Below, in pieces: positions 40,943-49,460 of a DNA stretch of 55,912 bases (position 1 is the first letter of the stretch; each line of letters begins with the position of its first letter). A model generated the notes under the pieces. The model saw only the letters and a program-made list of their open reading frames with translations. It was not told the origin of the DNA and did not search any database. The position numbers and the translations under genes were made by a program. This DNA comes from an uncultured bacterium (GTDB lineage: Bacteria; Bacillota; Clostridia; Lachnospirales; Lachnospiraceae), in the NCBI GenBank assembly GCA_947643595.1, contig CANRWP010000019.1, positions 1 through 55,912 on the forward strand, written 5' to 3'.

Positions 40943-41944
40943 CTACTCGTTCGCCACATGCTGAATCAGCATGGTCTCTTTTGTGATCGGCACGATCTCC
41001 GTATCTTCCAGCTCCTGAATCTCTTCGATCAGCTTCGGCAGCGCCTCCACTGTGGAATGTTTGTCCGCCGCGTCGTGCAGCAGCACCATCGCTACACGGT
41101 GGGACGGCACCTGATTCATCACACGGTTCACTATCTGTCCGCTGTTCAAATAAACACTCGTCGCATCCCCCGCCGAGACATTCCAGTCGAAATACTCGAT
41201 ATCCATGGCTTTCAGATAGGCTGTTATCTCACGGATATCCGTCCGGCTGACATTGTTGCTGCTTCCGCCTGGGAAACGGTAAAAATGGCTGACCACTCCT
41301 GTCTCATTATAGAGAAAGTTTCGCAGCGTTTCCAGATCCTTCTGAAAATTTTCCAGAGACGCATAGATATTGCCGTACTCATGGCTGTAGGAATGCATCC
41401 CCAGGGTGTGCCCCTCGTCCACAATTCTGCGATAGACATCGCCGTAGCCTTCTTTTCCCTTTCCTGTCACAAAAAAGGTCGCCTTCACATTATACTGCGC
41501 CAGAATATCGAGGATTTCCTCCGTATAAATGCTGGGGCCGTCGTCGAACGTGAGATACACCTTTCTCGTATCTTCCGTCCCGGAAGCCGCCTCTTCTCCC
41601 GCCTCCTCCTCCGCATCCGCCGGGGGAGCGGTTCTCCCGGAAGCTCCGGCACTCTGACGGAGCTCCTCATTGATCCGCAGAAGCGCCTCTGCCCTGTCAG
41701 TGGCATCCACGGAATCCTGCAGCGCACCTTCCAGAAAATAGATCTGCCACTCCATGCTCTCCGCGTATTGCCTCGCCCGATGCAGTTTTATGCCAAGAAT
41801 AATGCAGCCCGTCGTCGGAAGTAATATCATAAGCACCACCGCGCGTACAATCATCTTTTTCAGGCGATCGATCCTCTTTCGCCTCCCAGGTGTCATCTCA
41901 CGATTTTGCCCCTTTTTTGTCTCTTCCACTCGTTCCGTGCTCAT
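40943..41944 (-). CDS. Membrane-anchored polysaccharide deacetylase (CE4)
   Basis: The 333-residue protein has a short basic cytosolic tail, one membrane helix (AVVLMILLPTTGCIILGIKL, about 36-55), a coiled-coil-like stalk and an outer NodB domain. Catalytic motifs are TFDDGPS, HSYSHEY, RFPGGSS, FDWNVSA and VLLHDAAD. It would deacetylate peptidoglycan, which lowers lysozyme sensitivity. The start at 41944 has no ribosome site; the predicted promoter puts the transcript start only about 3 nt away, so it may be leaderless, or the ATG at 41896 is used. Confidence 0.9.
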   Translation of the reverse strand: MSTERVEETKKGQNREMTPGRRKRIDRLKKMIVRAVVLMILLPTTGCIILGIKLHRARQYAESMEWQIYFLEGALQDSVDATDRAEALLRINEELRQSAGASGRTAPPADAEEEAGEEAASGTEDTRKVYLTFDDGPSIYTEEILDILAQYNVKATFFVTGKGKEGYGDVYRRIVDEGHTLGMHSYSHEYGNIYASLENFQKDLETLRNFLYNETGVVSHFYRFPGGSSNNVSRTDIREITAYLKAMDIEYFDWNVSAGDATSVYLNSGQIVNRVMNQVPSHRVAMVLLHDAADKHSTVEALPKLIEEIQELEDTEIVPITKETMLIQHVANE

Positions 41945-41953
41945 ATCTCATAT

Positions 41954-41982
41954 ATTTTATCACATTTCTATCTTCTTGTAAA
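41954..41982 (-). promoter_or_regulatory. Promoter before the deacetylase gene
   Basis: The minus strand has -35 TTTACA (41977-41982) and -10 TAAAAT (41954-41959) with a 17-bp spacer. It would start a transcript covering deacetylase, bactofilin, pyrH and the rest of the block, independent of argJ. The start site falls almost on the first ATG. Confidence 0.6.
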
Positions 41983-42026
41983 AAAGAATCTTTGGTAATT
42001 TTCTTCAAAATATTGACATTCTCGCC

Positions 42027-43295
42027 TCAGGATCGATAATCTCCGTTAATTTTCACGTAATCATAGGTGAGATCGCATCCGAATGCCCGCGCGCCGGCTT
42101 TCCCCTGTCCCAGATCCACCTGAAACGTGATCTCGTCCGCCGCCAGCACCTCTTTTGCCGTCTCCTCTGAAAACGGAATGCCCGCGCCGTCTCTGCACAC
42201 TTCCACCGCACCGTTTTTGCTGGAGATACTGACGCCCACTCTGGCGATCCGGAAATCGGCGTCCGCGTAGCCGATCGCGCAAAGCACTCTGCCCCAGTTC
42301 GCATCCTCCCCGAATACGGCACATTTTAAGAGCGGCGAAGAGATCACGCTCTTTGCCACGATTCTGGCGCACTCTTCGTCCGGTGCGCCCGCCACGCTGC
42401 ACTCCAGAAGTTTTGTCGCGCCCTCCCCGTCCTTCGCCAGCATTCTGGTCAGATGCAGCATGACCAGATAGAGCGCCTTTTTGAACTTCCGGTAAGCTTC
42501 GCCGCCCGTCTCGATCTCCTCGTTCCCCGCAAGCCCGTTCGCCAGAAGCAGCACCATGTCGTTCGTGGAGGTATCCCCATCTATGCTGAGGCAGTTGTAA
42601 GTCACCTGCACGATCTCGTCGAGAGCCTCCTGCAGCATCTTCGCCGAGATCCGGCAGTCCGTCGTGATAAAATTCAGCGTGGTCGCCATATTGGGGCAGA
42701 TCATACCGCTGCCCTTTGCCATGCCGCCCACCCGGCAGAGTTTTCCCTCCAGCTCAAACTCCACAGCCGCCTCCTTCTTCACGGTATCCGTGGTCATGAT
42801 GGCCTTCGCCGCCTCCATATTTCCCGTCCTGCTCAGTCCCGCAGCCAGCTCTTTTATATGGCTCTCGATGGGCTCGATCGGCAGGATCTCCCCGATCACT
42901 CCGGTAGATGCCGCCAGCACCTCCTCCGGTCTGATCTGCAGCTCCCCTGCCGCCAGAGCGCACATTCTTTCCGCCTTCTCCTCGCCGTCCGCGTTGCAGG
43001 TGTTGGCATTCTTGCTGTTGGCGATCACCGCCCTCGCCGTATTCGCTGTCTTTGCGAGATGCCGTCTACAGACAAGGATGGGGGCTCCCTTTACCTTGTT
43101 GGTCGTATAGACCGCCGCTGCTCTCGCCGGCACTTCGCTGACAAAAAGAGCCAGATCGTTCTTCTCCTTCACAGGGTTCAAACCGCAGTTCAAACCGTTT
43201 GCCAGATATCCTTTTGCCGCACAGATACCGCCCTCCACATAGCGATACCCCTCTGCCTGCTCAAAACTCACTTCTTTGGAAATGACCTTATCCAT
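42027..43295 (-). CDS. argJ: Bifunctional ornithine acetyltransferase/N-acetylglutamate synthase
   Basis: The 422-residue enzyme runs the acetyl cycle of arginine synthesis. The autocleavage site is present: GMAKGSGMICPNMATTLNF, with the Thr after MAT as the new N-terminal nucleophile of the beta chain. Family usually has KGSGMIHPNMAT; here the His is Cys. The C-terminal NWGRVLCAIGYADADF is typical. It lies 39 bp after a glycyl radical enzyme gene. No other arg gene is in the window, so its position here is unusual for arginine operons. Confidence 0.95.
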   Translation of the reverse strand: MDKVISKEVSFEQAEGYRYVEGGICAAKGYLANGLNCGLNPVKEKNDLALFVSEVPARAAAVYTTNKVKGAPILVCRRHLAKTANTARAVIANSKNANTCNADGEEKAERMCALAAGELQIRPEEVLAASTGVIGEILPIEPIESHIKELAAGLSRTGNMEAAKAIMTTDTVKKEAAVEFELEGKLCRVGGMAKGSGMICPNMATTLNFITTDCRISAKMLQEALDEIVQVTYNCLSIDGDTSTNDMVLLLANGLAGNEEIETGGEAYRKFKKALYLVMLHLTRMLAKDGEGATKLLECSVAGAPDEECARIVAKSVISSPLLKCAVFGEDANWGRVLCAIGYADADFRIARVGVSISSKNGAVEVCRDGAGIPFSEETAKEVLAADEITFQVDLGQGKAGARAFGCDLTYDYVKINGDYRS

Positions 43296-43334
43296 ATCGT
43301 TTCTTCCTCTTTTCGTCTCTTTCTGTTCCCGATC

Positions 43335-45710
43335 CTACACCCGCGTGGAATTCAGATCCAGTCTCTTGATGATATCCTGCTGGATTGCCGGCGACAGATC
43401 CAGGAAATTCACAAAAGTACCGTGGATCCGCATAATGTAGACACCGCTGGGCGCATACTTTTTGGGATTTGCCAGCACGGCCCGCAGAATCTCCGGCGTC
43501 GTCACATTCACATACAGATAGAAAGGCGCGATCCCCCGGTTCTCCTCGTTGAAGAACGTCGGCGTCAGCACTCTGCGCTTAAACTGCAGCCCTCTCTCCT
43601 CACAGGTCGGCGCCGTGAACAGTTTCGGGTCTATCCCATAATGGGAAGCATAGCCGCCCCTGAACTTTTCGTAGGGGAGCTGCATCGCGGACAGGATCCG
43701 AAACCCGAGCCCCTGCCCCGCTTCCCCGTAGAGAGGATCCACGCCGTAGTTCAGCATCTCGCGGGATTTTCTTCCCTCCGGTGTGGCGCCGGTCCAGTAG
43801 CCGTACAGCAGATGGGTGGACGGCGTCGCGAAATCCGGGCGGAAACTGTTGCCGAGATAATTTTTCCTCGCCGCCACCATATCGGATATCCTGACCGCGA
43901 TCTCCCGCGCCTCCCTGTCCACCTCCGGAATATTGTTTCCGAATTTCGGCGCAGAAAGAAGGAAATCTTGCAAATCCTCATATCCGGCAAAGTCCGCTTG
44001 CAGGGCTTCCATCATTTTCTCTGCCTGCTCCGGTCTCTCCGCCAGCAGCTTATCTATCGCGAGGAAAGAGTCCGCCACCACCGCAAGGCCGTGGATCAGA
44101 CAGCCGCTGCCGTTGTATTTTGTGCCCTGCTCCTCCGTGTCCCGCATGTCCACACCGCTGTCCATTCCGCCCATAAAAACGGACAGGAAGGGCACGGGCT
44201 CCCTGGAGATCGCCTCGGATGCGCCGTTGGCCGCATCGGTCATTTTTTCGATATAGAAGGCGGCCGCCTCATAAAATTTATCCCGGATCTGAGCAAGCAT
44301 CTCCTCCGCGGACATATCTTTCGTGAAATCCGGCCCCATCTTCTTTCCGGTGATCAGAGACTTCCCGTGATGCAGGGTGAGCTCCAGTATCTTCGCCAGA
44401 TTCAGCCAGCTGTTCGTAGTGTTTCCGTTGTCCTTGCCCATGATCAGCGGCTCCTGACATCCGGCCACTGAGTAATCCGGCAGGTCGCAGTCCTCCACAC
44501 CGCCCTGGCGCAGAATCTCAAAAATTGAATCGTCATTAAACAAAGAAGGTGTCAGCACGCCCGGCGAGAAGAAAAATTTCCCCATGTACTCATACAGTTC
44601 ATCCGGCGTGTTTTTATGTAATTTGACCGACAGGATCGGCTGCGGAAAATTCATCTCGTAGTAGGCGTCCATAATGGCATAACTCATCTCGCAGGTCAGG
44701 TCGTTCCCCGCCAGATCTCTTCCGCTGATCAGCACGTTCTGGGAGATCGCCCAGCTTCTGTCCCCGATGTTGAAGAACACGAGAAAATGTTTGAACAGGT
44801 CCGCGGCCTCCCCACGGCTCAGGCCATCCTTCGCGCGGTAAGGCTCAAAGATTCTGTCCGCATTTCCCACGGAAAAGGCGTACGGATTGGGCGCCTGTTC
44901 CAGACACATCACCTGCCACAGGATCAGATAGGACTGGATCGCTTCGTAGAGGCTGTCAGCCCCCTTCGCCGGCACTTTGCGCAGAGTCTGTTCCATCAGC
45001 GCAAGCTGCGCCTTTCGGCCGGGATCTGCACTCTTCTGCAGTTCCTTCGCCAGATCCGCATAGCGTCCCGCCAGTTTCACCGCTGTCTGCAGCGTCCTCT
45101 TCATCGCCGCAAAATTCACGCGGTACTTGTCGTTCTGTGCCTCTTTTTCTTTTTTCTCAAGACTGAGGATCATGGCGTCCACACCGAAGGCAAGCGCCCC
45201 CCTGAAATCCGCTATCACGTGCCCCGTCACCTGCTCAATGAAAAAGGCGACCTCGCCGGTGTAATCTTCATATTCGTCGTATACTTCCTTCAGTTTCCGC
45301 ACATAGGGCGTCCGCTCCATGTGATCCTTGACAGCCGCGATCCTCTCCCTCGTAAATTCCTCGTTCGGCACAATGTCGTCGAACACGGCCGTCGCGTCAC
45401 AGTATCCGCAGAAAGTCTCCACCTCAAACGCCGGATTGATCAGCGCGTACGTTCTCGCAAAGGCATCCCTCTGCGTCCCGGCGAAAACGGCATGTTCGCT
45501 GATGGATAAAGGCATAACATCGATCACCTTATCCAGTTTCACCGCCGCTGCCATCTCAGCCGGAAGCCTGCCCAGTTCTTCTTCGTTCAGATAAGCCGTC
45601 TCCCTCGCCAGAAACCAGCCGTCCAGCCTCTGAAGCGAGCGCTCTTCCCGAAACAGCTTCTCCGCCTTCTTTCCGATTTCTCCCTCCTTGTAAACCTCAA
45701 AAATCCCCAT
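43335..45710 (-). CDS. Glycyl radical enzyme, pyruvate formate-lyase family
   Basis: The 791-residue enzyme has the ten-strand barrel typical of the family. The thiyl cysteine is Cys418 in VAGCQEP, followed by Glu420, the C-x-E arrangement of dehydratase and lyase types rather than the CC of true pyruvate formate-lyase. The glycyl loop near the C-terminus reads MRIHGTFVNF (Gly764), whereas most members have RVxGY/F/W. The substrate cannot be assigned. The activase gene lies directly upstream. AGAGGG precedes the start. No microcompartment gene is nearby. Confidence 0.88.
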   Translation of the reverse strand: MGIFEVYKEGEIGKKAEKLFREERSLQRLDGWFLARETAYLNEEELGRLPAEMAAAVKLDKVIDVMPLSISEHAVFAGTQRDAFARTYALINPAFEVETFCGYCDATAVFDDIVPNEEFTRERIAAVKDHMERTPYVRKLKEVYDEYEDYTGEVAFFIEQVTGHVIADFRGALAFGVDAMILSLEKKEKEAQNDKYRVNFAAMKRTLQTAVKLAGRYADLAKELQKSADPGRKAQLALMEQTLRKVPAKGADSLYEAIQSYLILWQVMCLEQAPNPYAFSVGNADRIFEPYRAKDGLSRGEAADLFKHFLVFFNIGDRSWAISQNVLISGRDLAGNDLTCEMSYAIMDAYYEMNFPQPILSVKLHKNTPDELYEYMGKFFFSPGVLTPSLFNDDSIFEILRQGGVEDCDLPDYSVAGCQEPLIMGKDNGNTTNSWLNLAKILELTLHHGKSLITGKKMGPDFTKDMSAEEMLAQIRDKFYEAAAFYIEKMTDAANGASEAISREPVPFLSVFMGGMDSGVDMRDTEEQGTKYNGSGCLIHGLAVVADSFLAIDKLLAERPEQAEKMMEALQADFAGYEDLQDFLLSAPKFGNNIPEVDREAREIAVRISDMVAARKNYLGNSFRPDFATPSTHLLYGYWTGATPEGRKSREMLNYGVDPLYGEAGQGLGFRILSAMQLPYEKFRGGYASHYGIDPKLFTAPTCEERGLQFKRRVLTPTFFNEENRGIAPFYLYVNVTTPEILRAVLANPKKYAPSGVYIMRIHGTFVNFLDLSPAIQQDIIKRLDLNSTRV

Positions 45711-45790
45711 ATTTTCCCTCTTTTCCGCACCCCGAGCCGGTGCTGTTCTTTGTGATGATATAATATTAAAAGTAAATTTGATTTTTATTT

Positions 45791-46561
45791 CTATGTATGG
45801 ATCACTGAGATCCCTGCCCTCCGGAAAGCTTCCTCAAAACGCTTTACGGTCTCCTCCGACACATATCCGTCCTCCACCCGGTATGCCATCCGGCACTGCT
45901 CCCACTTTTCTTTCCCGTACTCATGGTATGGCAGTATTTCCAACGTCATCCTCTCTGAAGAATGCGCCTCAAAAAAGGCCAGAAATCCCTGCAGAGCCTC
46001 CTCCGTATCGTTAAATCCGTGGATAAGCGGAATCCGAACCGCGATCTGCCTGCCGCTCTCCAGTATCTTTTCCAGATTATCCGCCACCGTCTTATTGGAA
46101 ACACCCGTTATTTTTTTGTGGATCTCCTCCGACGGATGTTTAAAGTCCATAATCAGATAGTCGATACAGGGAAGCAGCTCCGTAAGCCTCGGATTTGTGC
46201 CGTTGTTTTCCATGGCGATATGAATTTTTTCCAGGTGCAGTCTCTCCAGCAGAGCTTTCAGCTCCTGAAACTGCACGGTGGGCTCCCCTCCGGTAAAGGT
46301 GACGCCGCCGCCTTCAAAAAACATCGCCCGGCTGCGCAGCACTTCCTCCACAAGCTCTTCCACGCTGTATTCTTTGCAGGAAAACTTCTCCTTCACCCTT
46401 CCACTGTCCCTGTCCTCCACATACATCCGGACTCCCTCCAGGGAGATCCCTTCCGGGTTGGCGCACCAGGGACAATGCATGTTGCACCCCTGCATATGAT
46501 AGACCAGACGATTTCCGGGGCCATCCTGAGAATAATTAAATCCTTTTTGAATAATTTTCAT
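45791..46561 (-). CDS. Glycyl radical enzyme activase (radical SAM)
   Basis: The 256-residue protein generates the glycyl radical on the partner enzyme encoded next. SAM cluster: GCNMHCPWCANPEG. It has TFTGGEPTVQ for SAM binding. Unlike YjjW it has no eight-cysteine ferredoxin insert; only one extra Cys (FSCKEYS) follows, as in the short pyruvate formate-lyase activase. The ATG at 46561 has AGGAG nine bases upstream; an earlier start lacks a site. First gene of the long minus-strand block. Confidence 0.9.
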   Translation of the reverse strand: MKIIQKGFNYSQDGPGNRLVYHMQGCNMHCPWCANPEGISLEGVRMYVEDRDSGRVKEKFSCKEYSVEELVEEVLRSRAMFFEGGGVTFTGGEPTVQFQELKALLERLHLEKIHIAMENNGTNPRLTELLPCIDYLIMDFKHPSEEIHKKITGVSNKTVADNLEKILESGRQIAVRIPLIHGFNDTEEALQGFLAFFEAHSSERMTLEILPYHEYGKEKWEQCRMAYRVEDGYVSEETVKRFEEAFRRAGISVIHT

Positions 46562-46720
46562 TCTATGATCTCCTGACATCAGGCAGAACTTACTGCTACT
46601 CTGTATTTTACCATACATATATCCGTTTGCGCTATATAAATTTCACATGTTTTCTTTTCCTGACATTCGGGCAAAAAAAGGTTTCCTTTTTCTCCTTTCC
46701 GACTTATAATATATAGATGA

Positions 46721-46850
46721 TTGCGAAGCGTTATCTGCAAAATGACGGAAATGGTCCATCCGGGCAAAAACGGGCTCCGATGCAGTGGCAAGTCGCCCTT
46801 ATTTTGTCCGGATGGACCATTTCCTGTATATTTGGAAGTAACTTTGCGAA
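46721..46850 (+). repeat. Structured repeat, copy 2 (conserved core, variable stem)
   Basis: A hairpin element with a 23-bp inner stem: 46747-46769 pairs with 46802-46824 with one G-T wobble. The 25-nt core lies at 46773-46797, beginning GGCTCCGATGC and ending GGCAAGTCGCC, and is 24/25 identical to copy 1 (23019-23043, opposite strand). The ends TTGCGA...GTTATC and the following TGACG are shared, but the stem sequence (GGAAATGGTCCATCCGG) has no likeness to the stem of copy 1. It lies just before the ligase fusion gene. Confidence 0.78.
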
Positions 46851-46886
46851 TAAAAAATAGAAACAGTAGGAACGGAGCAGTTTGAC

Positions 46887-49409
46887 ATGAACAACATAGA
46901 CAGAATAGAGGCATTCATAGAGAGCGGTAAAAATACATCACGGCGGATCGGATTGGAACTGGAGCATTTCGTCTGCGACCGGGATTACCGCGTCATCTCC
47001 TACCCGGAAATGGCACAGTGTCTGGAAAAAATATGTGGGATCCTGCAGGGGGAACCCGTGCGGGAACACGGAGAGATCTTAGGCATCTCCTGTGATAACT
47101 TCACTTTTTCCCTGGAGCCCGGCTGCCAGCTGGAAATCAGCATTTCCCCCCAGAAAGATCCCGGAACGATCCGGGATATCTATCTGCGTTTCAGGGAGGT
47201 CTGCGATCAGGTTTTTGGAAGCAGAGGATTCTCGCTTCTGGAAAAGGGTGTCTTCCCTTTGATCGAAAACGGGGATATCACCGCGGACGAGCTTCCTCTG
47301 ATCCCTAAGGAGCGTTACGCCCTGATGGATGCTCATTTTTCCTCCACTGGCAGGCTGGGCCGCTGCATGATGCGCGCCAGCGCGGCCACTCAGGTTTCCG
47401 TCGACTTTTCTTCCGAGGAAGACGCCCTGCAGAAAATGCGGGTTCTGATCCGGCTCGCCCCTGTTATCTCTCTCCTGACAGAAAATAAAAACGGGCTGGG
47501 CCGCGCTTTAAAGTGGAAACCCCATCTGATCCGAAATCAGATCTGGCGGGATGTGGACCCTGTGCGCTGCGGCTATTTTGAGCGTTCCATGTCGGAGGAT
47601 TACTCTTTCCGGGCTTATGCGGAATATATCTATGCCGCTCCATGTATTCTTCTGCAGCACGACGAACAGGTGGTGGACATGCAGGGACATTCCGCCGCGG
47701 ATTACTATAAAGAGAGACAGATCGATACGATCGAACATCTACTCTCCATGTTTTTCCCCATGGTGAGGCTGAAAAAATATATCGAATACCGCGTGGCAGA
47801 CAGTATGCCCATCGAAGCGGCCCTCGGATACGCGGCCTTTATCAAGGCGATCGTCTACAACAGGACCCTGCTGGAAAAACTGGACCGGGAACTATCAGAC
47901 GTTCAGAGCGCCGCCGCTGTCCTTGCCGCCGAAAATTCCGTTATTTCCATGGGCTATCAGGCGGACGTATACGGGAAACCGGTGATGGAATGGATGACAC
48001 AACTGCTGGAAGCCGCTCTCAGAGAAGCGCCCGAAAACGAGCAGCTCCTCATCCGCCGGATCATACCTCTTCCTGTGATGAACAACCAGTACCGGAATCT
48101 GGTGGCAGGAAAAGAGGCGCTGCACAGGGAGAGCGCCGCGGCTATTCGGAAGTATCTGCTCTCTTCCACCGCCAAATATCACAACCGTGTCGTGAAAACC
48201 CTGTATCTCCCGAAACTGTTTTCACAGAAAGAAATTCGGGTATTCGACAACGCAGTCTCCGTTCTCTATGGGATCTTCGACAAAGTGATCGCCGAGTATG
48301 AGCGGAGCGAAGCCTACCGGCGTCTGTTCGGCTATCCGAAGGAGCTGGAAGAACTGATCTTGCGCAGACCGAAATACGATTGTAATATTCCGATCTCCAG
48401 GATCGATATCTTTTACCAGGAGGAGACCGGTGATTTCCGGTTCTGCGAATTTAATACGGACGGCACAAGCGCCATGAACGAGGATCGGGAACTGAATACG
48501 GCCTTTGAATCCTCCGAAGCTTACCGTGAATTTCACAGGACCTATTCTCTGCATAAGTTTGAACTGTTTGACACCTGGGTGGAGGAAGCCATCCGACTTT
48601 ATCGTCAATACGCTGGCGACGTTTCCGCGCTCCCCTCCGTCGCCATCGTGGATTTCATGGAGCACGCAACCACGAACGAGTTTTTGATCTTCCGGGACCG
48701 TTTTGAAAAAAGAGGCTGCCATGCGCAGCTAAACGACATCCGGAAGCTTATCTGGGACGGGAAATACTGTTATGCCGAGGACGGGACAAAAATCGACCTG
48801 ATCTACCGCAGGGCCGTCACATCGGACATCCTGGCTCATTACCGGGAAGTCGAAAACTTTTTGAGTGCGGTCAAAGCCGGCGCGGTCTGTCTTCTGGGAG
48901 ATTTCCGGACCCAGATCGTCCACAACAAAATTCTTTTCAAGATCCTGCACAAACCGGAAACCCTTCATCTGCTCACCCGGGAAGAGCAGACCTTTGTCAA
49001 AGCGCATGTCCCTCTGACGATCTCACTGGATGAACTGGACAGGCCGGAATACGAGTGGGTAAAGAAAGACGCCTGCTCCGCAAAGGATAACTGGATCATA
49101 AAGCCTGAGGATTCCTACGGCTCTCAGGGCGTCCACGCGGGCGTGGAGCTGGCCGACCAGGAAAAATGGAACGATCTTCTCCGGGAACTTCGGGGACAGC
49201 ACTATATCCTGCAGCAGTTTAACGATCCCTACCGCCTGCCCAATATCGACCTGTTGTCGGAGGACGCGGAATGGGTGAGCACCGGCAATCTGACAGGACT
49301 CTTTGTGTACAATGGCAGATTCCGCGGAGTCTACTCCCGGATCAGTTTTGATAAAATGATATCCACACAGTACAATGAAATGTCTCTGCCGACCATTGTC
49401 GTAGAATAA
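46887..49409 (+). CDS. Glutamate-cysteine ligase (GCS2) fused to a circularly permuted ATP-grasp
   Basis: The 840-residue protein joins two ligase-like halves. Residues 1 to about 390 resemble GCS2-type glutamate-cysteine ligases: RRIGLELEHFVCD, FSLEPGCQLEISISPQKD, MRASAATQVSVDFSSEEDAL and WRDVDPVRCGYF. Residues about 440-840 resemble circularly permuted ATP-grasp enzymes near glutathionylspermidine synthase: RFCEFNTDGTSAMNEDRE and WIIKPEDSYGSQGV. The known fused glutathione enzyme GshF uses different families (GCS1 plus a Ddl-like ATP-grasp), so this is a distinct build. It probably makes gamma-glutamylcysteine and then adds a second amine, but the product is unknown. Start ATG 46887 follows GGAACGGAG. 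Confidence 0.82.
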   Translation: MNNIDRIEAFIESGKNTSRRIGLELEHFVCDRDYRVISYPEMAQCLEKICGILQGEPVREHGEILGISCDNFTFSLEPGCQLEISISPQKDPGTIRDIYLRFREVCDQVFGSRGFSLLEKGVFPLIENGDITADELPLIPKERYALMDAHFSSTGRLGRCMMRASAATQVSVDFSSEEDALQKMRVLIRLAPVISLLTENKNGLGRALKWKPHLIRNQIWRDVDPVRCGYFERSMSEDYSFRAYAEYIYAAPCILLQHDEQVVDMQGHSAADYYKERQIDTIEHLLSMFFPMVRLKKYIEYRVADSMPIEAALGYAAFIKAIVYNRTLLEKLDRELSDVQSAAAVLAAENSVISMGYQADVYGKPVMEWMTQLLEAALREAPENEQLLIRRIIPLPVMNNQYRNLVAGKEALHRESAAAIRKYLLSSTAKYHNRVVKTLYLPKLFSQKEIRVFDNAVSVLYGIFDKVIAEYERSEAYRRLFGYPKELEELILRRPKYDCNIPISRIDIFYQEETGDFRFCEFNTDGTSAMNEDRELNTAFESSEAYREFHRTYSLHKFELFDTWVEEAIRLYRQYAGDVSALPSVAIVDFMEHATTNEFLIFRDRFEKRGCHAQLNDIRKLIWDGKYCYAEDGTKIDLIYRRAVTSDILAHYREVENFLSAVKAGAVCLLGDFRTQIVHNKILFKILHKPETLHLLTREEQTFVKAHVPLTISLDELDRPEYEWVKKDACSAKDNWIIKPEDSYGSQGVHAGVELADQEKWNDLLRELRGQHYILQQFNDPYRLPNIDLLSEDAEWVSTGNLTGLFVYNGRFRGVYSRISFDKMISTQYNEMSLPTIVVE

Positions 49410-49433
49410 CACATAATATCTTATATCAAAATA

Positions 49434-49460
49434 TGGGCGCGCCGGTCATACCGACGCGTC
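49434..49460 (-). terminator. Possible convergent terminator
   Basis: A GC-rich inverted repeat of about 12 bp with two imperfect pairs (49434-49445 with 49449-49460) lies between the convergent ligase fusion and coiled-coil genes, overlapping the last codons of the latter. The following T-rich stretch is broken, so activity is uncertain. Confidence 0.35.

Noticed and set aside
42453-44471. A 672-codon plus-strand open frame opposite argJ and the glycyl radical enzyme gene
   Set aside because: It is antisense to two clearly coding genes, is rich in His, Arg and Gln in a way typical of reverse-complement frames of GC-moderate genes, and has no ribosome site.
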